Shown: positions 9,344 to 16,965 of the stretch, piece after piece
Layout: each line of letters starts with the position of its first letter
How positions within the stretch are numbered: the stretch's first letter is position 1
Source: Clostridia bacterium
GTDB taxonomy: Bacteria > Bacillota > Clostridia > Christensenellales > DTU072
Reading direction: 5' to 3'
DNA length: 18,127 nt
Assembly: GCA_028699795.1 (NCBI GenBank)
Contig: JAQVTZ010000015.1
Coordinates: forward strand, 1 to 18,127
Notes under the pieces: model-generated
Told to the model about the DNA's origin: nothing
Databases searched by the model: none
What the model saw: the letters and a program-made list of their open reading frames with translations, nothing else
Program-made: the position numbers and the translations under genes

Positions 9344-9892
9344 CTATCTGCTGTAAGGGAACTGCTTCTTCTTGGTTCTCATTTTGAACTTGGCAGCGGG
9401 AACTTTCTCTTTGATGAAGTCGCAAAACTCGATAAAATTGCCTTCTGTGAAACTGTCATAATTGACATAATAGCACATAGCCGAGCCTACATAAAGATAA
9501 ACTTTGTCTTTGAGAATCGCGGCTTTTTCGAGGTCCGCATAGAGGCATTTGTGGGTAAACTTTTCTTCGCCGCCTCTTTCGTAGGTGTTTGCCACAAAGC
9601 CCAGCTCGTCGAAATTGATTTCCCAATGGGTGGCGCCTCTTGACTCGAATTCCATTTTGTAGCCCTTAGAAGAAGTGTATTGGTAAAACCAAAGGGCGCC
9701 TAGCAGCATGATTACCACAACGCCGCTTAAAATAAGAAACAAATACCTGTAAGTCAGCAGATAGACCGAAAGGCCCGCGATAAATAGCAGACCTACCATA
9801 ACAAACTCTCTCACTCCCAAATATTTGCGGAGATAATAAAGATTGCATGCGAGATATTCTTTTTTGTTGATATTGATTTTTGTTTTATACAT
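9344..9892 (-). CDS. YcxB-like two-helix membrane protein
   Basis: A 182-residue protein with a short basic N-terminus, two hydrophobic segments at residues about 28-46 and 49-69, and a soluble domain of about 110 residues (HWEINFDELGFVANTYERGGEEKF, cut here only by its pattern: a beta-rich stretch then KDKVYLYVGS). This resembles the YcxB/YcxB-like family of unknown function. The start codon overlaps the GLUG gene stop as TAATG (9890-9894) with no clear Shine-Dalgarno, so translation probably depends on reinitiation after the upstream gene. The C-terminus is strongly basic (KFKMRTKKKQF). The family call rests on topology and general resemblance rather than a unique motif. Confidence 0.72.
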   Translation of the reverse strand: MYKTKININKKEYLACNLYYLRKYLGVREFVMVGLLFIAGLSVYLLTYRYLFLILSGVVVIMLLGALWFYQYTSSKGYKMEFESRGATHWEINFDELGFVANTYERGGEEKFTHKCLYADLEKAAILKDKVYLYVGSAMCYYVNYDSFTEGNFIEFCDFIKEKVPAAKFKMRTKKKQFPYSR

Positions 9893-11892
9893 TATCTTAA
9901 GGTGGGTAAAACGCCGTTTTGGATATCCAGTGAGGACAGATTCCAGATAGAGGTATCGAACGCGAGTCCGTCGGGATTGGATAAATAGGTAAGCGAATTG
10001 GCGTTGAGATAGGAAAGGGAAGGAACCGTATTGAAATCGGAGTAATTTTCTTCGATGTTGCGGATGACCGCTTGTTCTTCGATGCCAAATACATTGCGAT
10101 AAGCGCTCTTTTGGGCGTTAAGGTCCGTCCCGCTTATATATTTGCTTGTGCTATGGCCAATTAAGTTGTTGGCATAAACGGCATTATAGACATACTCGTC
10201 ATTGCCGCTAATTGGTCTTTCGGACTTTGCAAGTACATCCCCAAAGGCGATACAACTTGCGATAAAGGGTTCGGAAGCATGACCAATCAGTCCGCCTGCG
10301 AACACAGAGTGATACACACCGTCTGTCCCTACAGGATTGGCGTCGTCATCAACATAATAAACATCCTTAACGGATACATTGACCTCGCCAAAACTGAGAC
10401 AGTGATGAATATAATAAAGATTGGTAAAAAGGCCGTTTTCGCGGATAAAGATGCCTTGCGCGTAATCTACGATACCGTTAATCGGGATGACTGCTTCGGT
10501 TCTGCCAAGCAAACCACCGCCGTATTCGGACGCTGTCACCTGCGCGTTGGCATAGCAGTTGGAAATCCCGTTGGAAGCGGTTAAAAAACTGAACAGATTG
10601 ACACCGATAAGGCCGCCTGCGGTTCTTGCCGTAACGGAGCCTACGAAATAGCACGCCGAAACGGTGCCATTGCTGTCGTTGTATGCCAACAAACCACCAC
10701 CTATTGCGGGATAAGCAAGACTTCCCGTGACGGTGCCTACCGAATAACAATCGTTGACGACGGAATCGTTATAGCCCATCAAGCCGCCCGCATAGCGACC
10801 CTTGATGTCGGCATAGGTATAACATCCGTTTACATTGGCGGTACGGTTATAACCGATTAGCCCGCCCAGATAAACATTGGACGCAACAGACTCGGACAGG
10901 ATAGAGCCCTCGAAAGAGCAATTGGTGATATAACTTACGGCTTCGGTAGTTTCGGTGTTTTCGTCTTCGTTGTCAGAGTGTCCCGAGGCGCCCACGAGAC
11001 CCGCGATACCGCCTATATAAGTGTTGGAAGTCGGTTGGTCATAGCTGCCAAAGAAATCGTCCCAAATGCCTTCTTCGTAATCGCTTTTGGGATTGATGAA
11101 ATCCCCTTTTACTTTGCAGTTGGATATGGTTCCGTTAAGGACTTTGCCCACAATTCCGCCGATATAAAATCTGGAAACGCTACCGTTGATGTTTACCGTA
11201 AAATCGCTTACCGTAAGATTGCGGATGCTCGCGGCGCTGTCTAGCACCGAAAAAAGGCCTTTGCACAGAAAATTGGCGTCTAAGCCCTCGGAGTTTTCGT
11301 CCAGTTCTAATTTGAAATTGTAAATCTTATGGCCGTTGCCGTCCAAACTGCCTTCGAAAGGCATATCGTATCTGCTTTGTTTGCCGTCGGCATCTACGAT
11401 ATCCATATAACCAATCGGTCTCCAGACTTCTCCCTCTAGGTTAATGTCTTTGGTGAGCATATAGCTTTTTTTGAGAGAATAACGAATATCGAAAAGGTCT
11501 TGGGCAGAGCTGATAAGCACGGTACTGCCTGCATCGTCTATATAGGAAGCATAAAGCGTAACGGCGCCCGTCGGAATATACGGAAAGATAATTTTGGTGC
11601 CGCTGCCCTGTGAATTGGTGTACCACCCGCTAAAGATTTTGCCGCTTTTGGTGGCGATAGGCGCAGCTTCGACCACGCTTGTATTTACCATGATTGTCGC
11701 GCCAGAACTGCTGTACTCGGTAAGTTTTACCGTTCCGCCGTTCGCGTCGAAAGTGACATTGTAAGTTGCGCCTTCATTCGCAGGCCCAAGCAAGGTCTCG
11801 GCCCAAGCCGACTGCGTTATACAAGCAAGCACGGTAGCAGTAGCCGCAACCAGTACAATGAATATGGTGAATACTTTGCTAAATTTCTTCAT
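9892..11892 (-). CDS. Secreted GLUG-repeat protein with InlB/Flg_new-type domain
   Basis: A 666-residue exported protein. Residues 1-31 are a signal peptide (basic start, hydrophobic core, likely cleavage after AWA at residue 31). Residues about 44-118 form a Flg_new/Listeria-Bacteroides repeat (VTFDANGG, later FSGWYTN and TLYASY). Residues about 125-230 lead in with LDGNGHKIYNF. From about 244 to 560 there are about eight GLUG units (GGLIGYN followed by a Cys-containing strand, as in VNDCYSVGTVTG). This should be a beta-solenoid-like extracellular domain. No C-terminal anchor, LPXTG or helix is seen, so it may be released or wall-associated. The ATG at 11892 is preferred because TTGGAGA ends four bases before it; an in-frame TTG at 11913 lacks such a site. 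Promoter at 11936-11965. First gene of the operon with the YcxB-like and XRE/cupin genes. Confidence 0.85.
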   Translation of the reverse strand: MKKFSKVFTIFIVLVAATATVLACITQSAWAETLLGPANEGATYNVTFDANGGTVKLTEYSSSGATIMVNTSVVEAAPIATKSGKIFSGWYTNSQGSGTKIIFPYIPTGAVTLYASYIDDAGSTVLISSAQDLFDIRYSLKKSYMLTKDINLEGEVWRPIGYMDIVDADGKQSRYDMPFEGSLDGNGHKIYNFKLELDENSEGLDANFLCKGLFSVLDSAASIRNLTVSDFTVNINGSVSRFYIGGIVGKVLNGTISNCKVKGDFINPKSDYEEGIWDDFFGSYDQPTSNTYIGGIAGLVGASGHSDNEDENTETTEAVSYITNCSFEGSILSESVASNVYLGGLIGYNRTANVNGCYTYADIKGRYAGGLMGYNDSVVNDCYSVGTVTGSLAYPAIGGGLLAYNDSNGTVSACYFVGSVTARTAGGLIGVNLFSFLTASNGISNCYANAQVTASEYGGGLLGRTEAVIPINGIVDYAQGIFIRENGLFTNLYYIHHCLSFGEVNVSVKDVYYVDDDANPVGTDGVYHSVFAGGLIGHASEPFIASCIAFGDVLAKSERPISGNDEYVYNAVYANNLIGHSTSKYISGTDLNAQKSAYRNVFGIEEQAVIRNIEENYSDFNTVPSLSYLNANSLTYLSNPDGLAFDTSIWNLSSLDIQNGVLPTLR

Positions 11893-11896
11893 AGCG

Positions 11897-11903
11897 TCTC
11901 CAA
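11897..11903 (-). promoter_or_regulatory. Ribosome binding site fixing the start of the GLUG-repeat gene
   Basis: TTGGAGA on the minus strand lies four bases upstream of the ATG at 11892 and lies inside the longer reading from the TTG at 11913. This favours the shorter protein, which then begins with a normal signal peptide. Confidence 0.75.
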
Positions 11904-11935
11904 TATGCCGCAAGACATATATTGATACGCTTTAT

Positions 11936-11965
11936 ATTATAGTCTAATATAGAATAGTATGTCAA
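11936..11965 (-). promoter_or_regulatory. Consensus sigma-A promoter of the GLUG/YcxB/XRE-cupin operon
   Basis: TTGACA (11965-11960) and TATAAT (11941-11936) both match the consensus at every position and are separated by 18 bp. The predicted transcript start is near 11929, leaving a leader of about 37 nt. No terminator separates it from the upstream M1-like gene, so some read-through from that gene is possible. Confidence 0.85.
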
Positions 11966-12012
11966 TAAGTAAATTTATAATAAGGGGACAAAAGCAGGTT
12001 ATTACCAAATAT

Positions 12013-13476
12013 TTACACTTCTTCGGAGGGTGTGTTAGTAATTACTCCTGATATTATAGTTTTTTCGTCCAGCCAAGAGCGCACCAATGCGGAAACTTTC
12101 CGGTCGGTTGCTTGGTCAAATGAGGCAAGCATTTGTTCGGCGGTCGCAACGGAATAAGCGTAATCATGATAATAGGCTTTGAGAGCCTTGTTCATTCTGT
12201 CTTTCCCCACGATGTCCAAAACCGCATCGAACATCATACTGCCTTTTTTATGGATAACCATGCCGTATTCGTAATTGGTCGTAAATTGATAGACCGTACG
12301 ATTTAAGTCAAAACTGCATGAAGAGCTATTGTTTTGCCTAGAGGTTTGAAATGCAAGATACTCTTTTCTATCGTTGCCCTTTTGCTCTTCGTATGATTTT
12401 TTATTTTCTTTTAAATAATAATAGTAATTTGCAAGAAAAGCGGATAACGCTTCATTTTGCCAGCAATGGTTGATATTGTCGTTGCCCACCATGTTGCCGA
12501 ACCATTGTTGAGCAGTTTCATAGATGACAAGTTTTTCGGTATCGGCGGAGGAGGTAGAAATCATTGCCAAGTTGCCGAACCCTGCGCTGCCAAAGTAGAA
12601 ATCGGATTCGACTATCGTATAAACGGGATAAGGATAAATGCCGACTGTGTCAGAAAATATCTCGATGGCAGAGGTTGCTGCGGCAAGTTCGGCCTCTTTT
12701 GACCCATTATCTGTATAATAATATCGAATGACTGTGTCGCCGTGCTTGCTCTCTGCAATCTTAAAGTTCTCCGAGAGCATAAGACCAAAATCTCGTACCC
12801 CTTTCGCCTCAATTGTTACGGTCTTCTGTTCCCCATTTTTTATTTCCGATACCGTTTTACCGGTAGAGGCGACGGTAAGGTTTTCTTTGCATAGGACGGT
12901 GACCGCGTACTCGGCGCATTCATGATAAAATGGATTGCCTACCTTATAAAATTCATCGGTTCGCCAAGCGCCATTCTCGTAAACGCAAAGAACGGGATAA
13001 AAGTGGGCAAGTCTTAGCACATTGTTATGAAGTCCCAATCTAAGGTCGGATTCGGGAATATCTAAAGTGCAATTTATAGAAATCTCAATTTCTTTTTGCG
13101 GCGGTAAAGGGGAGGCAAGCGCCACACACAATACGGTTTCGACTGCGTCGTAAGTTGCTGGTACGCCTGCTATGCTTACTTCATTTATTGTAATTTCTCC
13201 ATATTTGGAAAGTTGGGAAAAATAAGCGCAGGTGGGACTGTCCTCTTGATAAGTATTTGGATACAAACGAAATTTTATTTCATTTAGGTCGTTTTCCGTA
13301 TCGTTATAATAAGAAATGGTCGTACGAAGTTCTGCGGTCAATAAATCTTCTGAGATATCTAACACTATCGCATACTTTTGCAACACTTCCTGTTTTTGTT
13401 CCGATAATTTATCGTTGCAGGCGACAAGAAGCATCAATATGGATACCAACAATACCGTTACCGTCCACTTTTTCAT
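12013..13476 (-). CDS. M1-peptidase-like lipoprotein with a degenerate zinc site (probable pseudoenzyme)
   Basis: A 487-residue lipoprotein. Residues 1-20 are a lipoprotein signal with lipobox LVAC (Cys20). An N-terminal beta domain (about 45-230) is followed by a gluzincin-like domain. The M1 signature normally reads HExxHQWFG, then an 18-residue spacer and a Glu. Here it reads YETAQQWFGNMVGND with E342 at the expected spacing in WQNEALSAF. Glu320 and Glu342 are kept, but both zinc-binding histidines are replaced (Tyr319, Gln323). The substrate motif GGMEYP of related clostridial proteins is also altered (GSAGFGNLAMIS). The downstream YEYGMVIHKKG segment is conserved, so the fold seems intact. 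Catalysis by the normal mechanism is unlikely; a binding role is inferred. The ATG is set by GGGAGA five bases upstream; the longer reading frame upstream to 13572 has no such support. Promoter at 13522-13551. Confidence 0.83.
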   Translation of the reverse strand: MKKWTVTVLLVSILMLLVACNDKLSEQKQEVLQKYAIVLDISEDLLTAELRTTISYYNDTENDLNEIKFRLYPNTYQEDSPTCAYFSQLSKYGEITINEVSIAGVPATYDAVETVLCVALASPLPPQKEIEISINCTLDIPESDLRLGLHNNVLRLAHFYPVLCVYENGAWRTDEFYKVGNPFYHECAEYAVTVLCKENLTVASTGKTVSEIKNGEQKTVTIEAKGVRDFGLMLSENFKIAESKHGDTVIRYYYTDNGSKEAELAAATSAIEIFSDTVGIYPYPVYTIVESDFYFGSAGFGNLAMISTSSADTEKLVIYETAQQWFGNMVGNDNINHCWQNEALSAFLANYYYYLKENKKSYEEQKGNDRKEYLAFQTSRQNNSSSCSFDLNRTVYQFTTNYEYGMVIHKKGSMMFDAVLDIVGKDRMNKALKAYYHDYAYSVATAEQMLASFDQATDRKVSALVRSWLDEKTIISGVITNTPSEEV

Positions 13477-13481
13477 ATTGT

Positions 13482-13487
13482 TCTCCC
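13482..13487 (-). promoter_or_regulatory. Ribosome binding site fixing the start of the M1-like lipoprotein
   Basis: GGGAGA on the minus strand is five bases upstream of the ATG at 13476. The protein then begins MKKWTVTVLL, a normal lipoprotein signal, whereas the upstream in-frame extension is not signal-like. Confidence 0.75.
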
Positions 13488-13521
13488 GTTTACACATATA
13501 TTTAATGAAAAAAACGGTGAG

Positions 13522-13551
13522 ATTATGCTTTAGCAAGGTAAATTGTTTCAA
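13522..13551 (-). promoter_or_regulatory. Probable sigma-A promoter of the M1-like lipoprotein gene
   Basis: On the minus strand TTGAAA (13551-13546) and CATAAT (13527-13522) each match five of six consensus bases, with an 18-bp spacer. The leader would be about 40 nt. An imperfect palindrome TTCAAGTTTGAA (13547-13558) overlaps the -35 element and could be an operator, though it is short enough to be chance. Confidence 0.6.
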
Positions 13552-13602
13552 GTTTGAACAAAGTTTTACCAAAATTTACTACTTACTAAATTAAAAAAAC
13601 TG

Positions 13603-13631
13603 TTTACAGACCAATATTTATGTGTTACTAT
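13603..13631 (+). promoter_or_regulatory. Possible plus-strand promoter in the M1-like/uvsE intergenic region
   Basis: TTTACA (13603-13608), a 17-bp spacer and TACTAT (13626-13631) form a moderate sigma-A match (5/6 and 4/6). A 7-bp inverted repeat (TTTATGT / ACATAAA, 13617-13642) straddles the -10. No plus-strand gene follows, and a hairpin with a T-run lies 40 bp downstream. AT-rich sequence gives such matches by chance, so confidence is low. Confidence 0.3.
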
Positions 13632-13669
13632 AGGTACATAAAACAGCTCATAATTTTCCCCCTTATCAT

Positions 13670-13708
13670 CGCTAGAGAGAATCGATATTTTATCGGTTCT
13701 TTTTAGCG
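13670..13708. terminator. Stem-loop 3' of uvsE, possible terminator
   Basis: Two 17-nt arms (13670-13686 and 13692-13708) enclose a five-base loop. The inner 8 bp pair fully with one G-T wobble, two mismatches interrupt the middle, and the outer CGCTA/TAGCG pairs. It lies 35 bp beyond the uvsE stop and probably ends that transcript. On the plus strand the inner stem is followed directly by TTTTT, so it reads as a better intrinsic terminator in that direction. Confidence 0.5.
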
Positions 13709-13742
13709 TTTTAGGAGATTTTGCAAAAAACACACTTTTATT

Positions 13743-14998
13743 CTATATATAAAAGAAATAAGAATGAAGTAAATCGTTTTCTTCCTGCAAAGCCGCCATC
13801 CGAAAAAGAACATTTTTGATTGCTTGGGCGGAACATTTGTCTTTTTTAAACATGTTCAGTTTGGTGAAAAAAGCGTTTTTTTGTTTTTCATCCGCTTTAT
13901 TTTTCAAAACTTCCCATAGATGCAGACAAGTTTCAATCAGACCTTGTTTGCTTGTTCCCTGTTCCAACGCTGTTTCGATAAGAGTATAAAATTCTTGTAC
14001 GGGATAGCTTGATGCGTTTTTTAGCAGGGCATTTATCTCGCAATAAATACGGGAAGAACATTCCATCACTTTATAATGATACCGTTTCCATTCCGTTTGC
14101 AGTCTGACGATGCTCGTATCGTCATGAATCAAATTGATACACTTATTGGCAGAAATGTTTTTATCTTTCACTTCCAACATGATGTCGAGATTTTTATTTT
14201 TGAGTGAGTGATAGAAATGTAAAAACTCATCTGTTTTCACCGTGTCAGAATGAGAGCCTTTTCTTTTTTGCAAATTGTGTTGGGAATAATGTATTTTGGG
14301 TGTGCCGTCTTGTTGCTTCCATGTGGCGGCGCAAAGCTCAATCCATTCCGAATTACTTCTTTCGGCATTGTCGGTAAATAAACGGTTGTGCAAATTATCG
14401 TATACGACGGGAATGTTTAGACTGTGGCCGATTTCCAATAAATCACGGACATGATAAAACTTGTCATCGTTTTCGATAATCAATCGGGTTTTGATGTTAT
14501 CGGGCAAAAGAGCATAATTGGTAATAAATCTTTGGATGGATTGTTTTTTGTCGCCGTAAAGGCCGCCGATATGCAATACGATTTTGTTGGAGTGGTCGGT
14601 GTGGAGCGCGTCTAACAATCTGTTATGATATACCAAATCCTCCACGGCGCTCTCGACGACCAAAGGATGAGGAGAATTGAGAATGGTATATTGGCCGGGG
14701 TGCATCGAGACCCGAATGTCATGGTCTTTTATTTTTTTGCCGATGGCGTCGAATTCGGTCTGGAAAAGCTCCCACCACCTAAGTGTATTGACTGCATGAG
14801 AACCAAAAGGAATCAGATCCGAACTGATGCGGAACAGTCTAATCCCGTTTGCAATATTGTAATCAACAATCTTATCTAAGATCTTAATGTTATGGTATGT
14901 GATGTCGTTGAGGCGCTCCTTGGAAGCGTTTTTAACCGACAAGAAGAAAAATCCGTATACGGCACTCCAACGGTCATACATGCATATCCGATATTCAT
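13743..14998 (-). CDS. uvsE: UV damage endonuclease UvsE (UvdE), with an apparent frameshift near the N-terminus
   Basis: A TIM-barrel endonuclease of the UVDE family, which nicks DNA 5' of UV photoproducts and other lesions. Family hallmarks are clear: FRISSDLIPFGSH, SMHPGQYTILNSP, LVYHNRLLDAL, VLHIGGLYGDK, IENDDK, VVYDNLHNRLF, KIHYSQHN and MLEVKDKN. They carry the His, Glu and Asp residues expected to bind the metal cluster. The true start is the ATG at 14998, with AAGGAG four bases upstream; it begins MNIGYACMTVGVPYTDF, matching the IGYxC start of the family. That frame runs out of register at an A5 run (14933-14929), and the rest of the protein is read in the -1 frame. Restored length is 418 residues. 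Without correction, the long downstream frame extends to a GTG at 15023 and gives an atypical N-terminus (YRICMYDRWSAVY). Sequencing error, mutation or recoding are all possible. The C-terminal extension (about 120 residues) is longer than in short family members. Confidence 0.88.
14928..14936 (-). other. Reading-frame break in uvsE at an A5 run
   Basis: The minus-strand sequence here is GGTTAAAAAC. The N-terminal frame reads CGG TTA AAA ACG, while the body of the protein is read GTT AAA AAC GCT. One more A, or re-reading of base 14930, gives CRLKNAS and restores the family sequence exactly. The five-base run is shorter than typical transcriptional-slippage runs. Confidence 0.8.
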
Positions 14999-15002
14999 TG
15001 CG

Positions 15003-15008
15003 CTCCTT
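15003..15008 (-). promoter_or_regulatory. Ribosome binding site fixing the start of uvsE
   Basis: AAGGAG on the minus strand is four bases upstream of the ATG at 14998. It identifies that ATG, in the N-terminal frame, as the real start, rather than the GTG at 15023 that heads the long uninterrupted frame and has no such site. Confidence 0.8.
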
Positions 15009-15036
15009 GTTTTTGTTGTTCACATATCTAGTATGT

Positions 15037-15116
15037 TTAAGGAACTACTTCATAAATACTTCGAGCTGAATAAGTGTATCACTTTTTAAAATCGTATTTA
15101 TGAAGTGGTTCCTTAA
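15037..15116. repeat. 23-nt near-perfect inverted repeat between the phosphoesterase gene and uvsE
   Basis: Arms 15037-15059 and 15094-15116 match at 22 of 23 positions when one is reverse-complemented. They enclose 34 bases, and both outer ends read TTAAGGAAC. The element starts 8 bases after the phosphoesterase stop and ends 28 bases before the uvsE ribosome binding site. It is AT-rich and lacks a flanking T-run, so it is not a standard terminator. Its form would suit a small MITE-like element or an mRNA stem-loop in the uvsE leader. No clear target-site duplication is visible beyond the TTAA ends. Confidence 0.7.
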
Positions 15117-15124
15117 GAAAATTC

Positions 15125-16957
15125 TTACGATAACGGAGTCGCTTCTAAGGTTTCTCTGTTGATTCGGATATTGTTGTCCGCGGGCGGCGTATCGACGGTG
15201 AGGTTGTCTTTGGCAATATCAAAGAGGAACTCGTCCAAAAGCGCGCCCAGTCTTATGGTGCCGTTATCTTTGTCGAAATAATTTTGCAACTCAATACCAA
15301 ATAACATTTCTTCAAAATGCATGTTAGACAAAGCCTCAAGTACTTCGTAAATGTCGGCGGTAGGAGATATGTCGAGGTAGTCGGCCACAAGCGGCACCAA
15401 GATATCCTCTATGTCGAGAGCGACCAAATCCAGCTCGTCTGTTTGGAATAAGCTTTGCGCCGCAATTCTCAAGTTGACATCGGGAAGCATACCCACGATA
15501 TTTTGCGCTAGATTATAAAAGGGCCCCAGTTCGTTAAAGATGGAATACACCGCGTATTTTAATATTTGGTACGCATCCGAGTCTACAGAGGCGTTTTCGT
15601 CCCCTGCGGTATTGGCTTTGACAAAGCTCATCAAGACTGACATAATCGTCGGGTAATCTGTTTCGGGTAAAGTTACCCCATATTTCGCAGCGATACTTTG
15701 TAATGAATCGCGTTTCCCGTAAATTTCCATATTCAGAAATTGGTCTAATAAAGGGTCTATAATAATTGACTTTAGGACTTCCGCCAGTCCTTCGGGATCA
15801 TCCAGTCCCGCGGAGTCCAAAAGAGAGGCAATCGTGTCTGCCGATAACTTGCTTTTGAACTTGGCAAGCATGGCCCCATCTGAATAGTTGCTTGCGAAAT
15901 TGCGATAATCGTTAATGAGAGAATAGCTGTCTTCTTGCGCATAAGCGGGAATGTATTCTTGCTTTATGCCTTGCAAAAATTCCGTCGTAATATTGATATC
16001 CTCTTTGTCTGCCTTCCAATATCTTATGGGGGAAGGATAGTCGGCAAGACATCCCGTTTCGATATCGTAAACGATACCGTGTTCGTCTTCATAAACCGAA
16101 ATATCTTGAGAATGCACATGCCCCGTGAAGATGTAGTTTAGTCCGGCTTCGCTGAGTGCCGCGGCGAACTCTTGCGATTGATTTACTTTGCTGTTGGGGG
16201 AAATGTTTATCGTTTCGATAAAATCGCCACGATGCTCCATCAAAGGAAAGTGCATCATGCCTAAGGGGAGTCTGCCGTCCTCTTTTGCTTGTGCAACCTG
16301 TTCCGTCGTCCAATTGATAAGACCCTCCGTGAGGTTGGGAGCGTTTCTGTTTTCGATGCCCCCGCTGTCATTAAGAGTATAGGTGCAAACATCAATGGCG
16401 ATCAGTCTGTATTTTTTGCCAAGATTCGCGGTATAGGAGAGCGTGCCCTCGTAAGTAGAAAGGGTTTCGTCATATCCGAAATCCTTATAAATCTCTCTAA
16501 AGTCTTCCAATGAGACATTGGGGGTTTCGGTCCCCTCATCGGTATCGTATATTTTACTTTTATTTAAAATATCATGGTTGCCGGGAATGACATAGACATC
16601 GATACCTTTCTCTTCTAATTTCGCAAGTTCGGCCGCAACCATTTCGTGTGAAATTCTGCCGCCGTCATCGGTCAAATCTCCGGGAAGCAGCATGGTGGTC
16701 GCATCGCTTTGGGCAACTTGGTCCAATGCGGAACGGAAAATAGCTTCGGAGAGATGAAGCATTTTTTGACCGCTTGCGGATTTTGCTTGGAAACTCTCTG
16801 TTAACTCGTCACCGATTTGCGCTTCGGCAAGCACATGAATATCCGTAATGATCGCGATTTTGGTTTTGCTCCAGCTATTGCATCCCGTCAATGCCAAACA
16901 GGTAATGAGCACGCATATAACAATCAATAGAACTACGATAATTTTTTTGGTTTTCAA
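15125..16957 (-). CDS. Calcineurin-like metallophosphoesterase lipoprotein
   Basis: A 610-residue predicted lipoprotein with a hydrophobic signal (residues 5-24) and lipobox LTGC (Cys26). The metallophosphoesterase motifs appear in order: D39 and H41 in TDIHV, G93-D94 in PGDLTDDG, G126-D129 in GNHD, H236 in MMHFP and GHVH at 279-282. The two-metal active site thus looks complete, and the enzyme should act on the outer face of the membrane. The substrate (phosphodiester or phosphomonoester) is unknown. Residues about 345-610 form a separate, largely helical region that I do not recognise. The start is taken as TTG at 16957 because GGAGG lies eight bases upstream. The ATG at 16981 precedes that site, has no ribosome binding site and falls at the predicted transcription start. 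No terminator hairpin with a U-tract follows, so transcription may continue into uvsE through the inverted repeat. Confidence 0.87.
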   Translation of the reverse strand: MKTKKIIVVLLIVICVLITCLALTGCNSWSKTKIAIITDIHVLAEAQIGDELTESFQAKSASGQKMLHLSEAIFRSALDQVAQSDATTMLLPGDLTDDGGRISHEMVAAELAKLEEKGIDVYVIPGNHDILNKSKIYDTDEGTETPNVSLEDFREIYKDFGYDETLSTYEGTLSYTANLGKKYRLIAIDVCTYTLNDSGGIENRNAPNLTEGLINWTTEQVAQAKEDGRLPLGMMHFPLMEHRGDFIETINISPNSKVNQSQEFAAALSEAGLNYIFTGHVHSQDISVYEDEHGIVYDIETGCLADYPSPIRYWKADKEDINITTEFLQGIKQEYIPAYAQEDSYSLINDYRNFASNYSDGAMLAKFKSKLSADTIASLLDSAGLDDPEGLAEVLKSIIIDPLLDQFLNMEIYGKRDSLQSIAAKYGVTLPETDYPTIMSVLMSFVKANTAGDENASVDSDAYQILKYAVYSIFNELGPFYNLAQNIVGMLPDVNLRIAAQSLFQTDELDLVALDIEDILVPLVADYLDISPTADIYEVLEALSNMHFEEMLFGIELQNYFDKDNGTIRLGALLDEFLFDIAKDNLTVDTPPADNNIRINRETLEATPLS

Positions 16958-16965
16958 TATAATAT

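Noticed and set aside
8804..9643. Plus-strand open frames opposite the XRE/cupin and YcxB-like genes
   Set aside because: They are antisense to well-supported genes and have no recognisable domains or translation signals.
9892..11892. Lipobox in the GLUG protein (VLAC, Cys24)
   Set aside because: The residue order is a poor lipobox and a good signal-peptidase I site AWA follows at residue 31, so a secreted rather than lipidated protein is preferred.
11957..12012. Terminator after the M1-like gene
   Set aside because: No stem with a T-run is visible on the minus strand there; only a 3-bp GGT/ACC pairing was found.
14999..15023. GTG at 15023 as the uvsE start
   Set aside because: It has no ribosome binding site, gives a non-family N-terminus, and the AAGGAG with the ATG at 14998 lies inside it.
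15041..15055. LexA-type SOS box in front of uvsE
   Set aside because: GAACTACTTC resembles half a Bacillota LexA site but lacks the GAACN4GTTC symmetry, so an SOS assignment is not supported.
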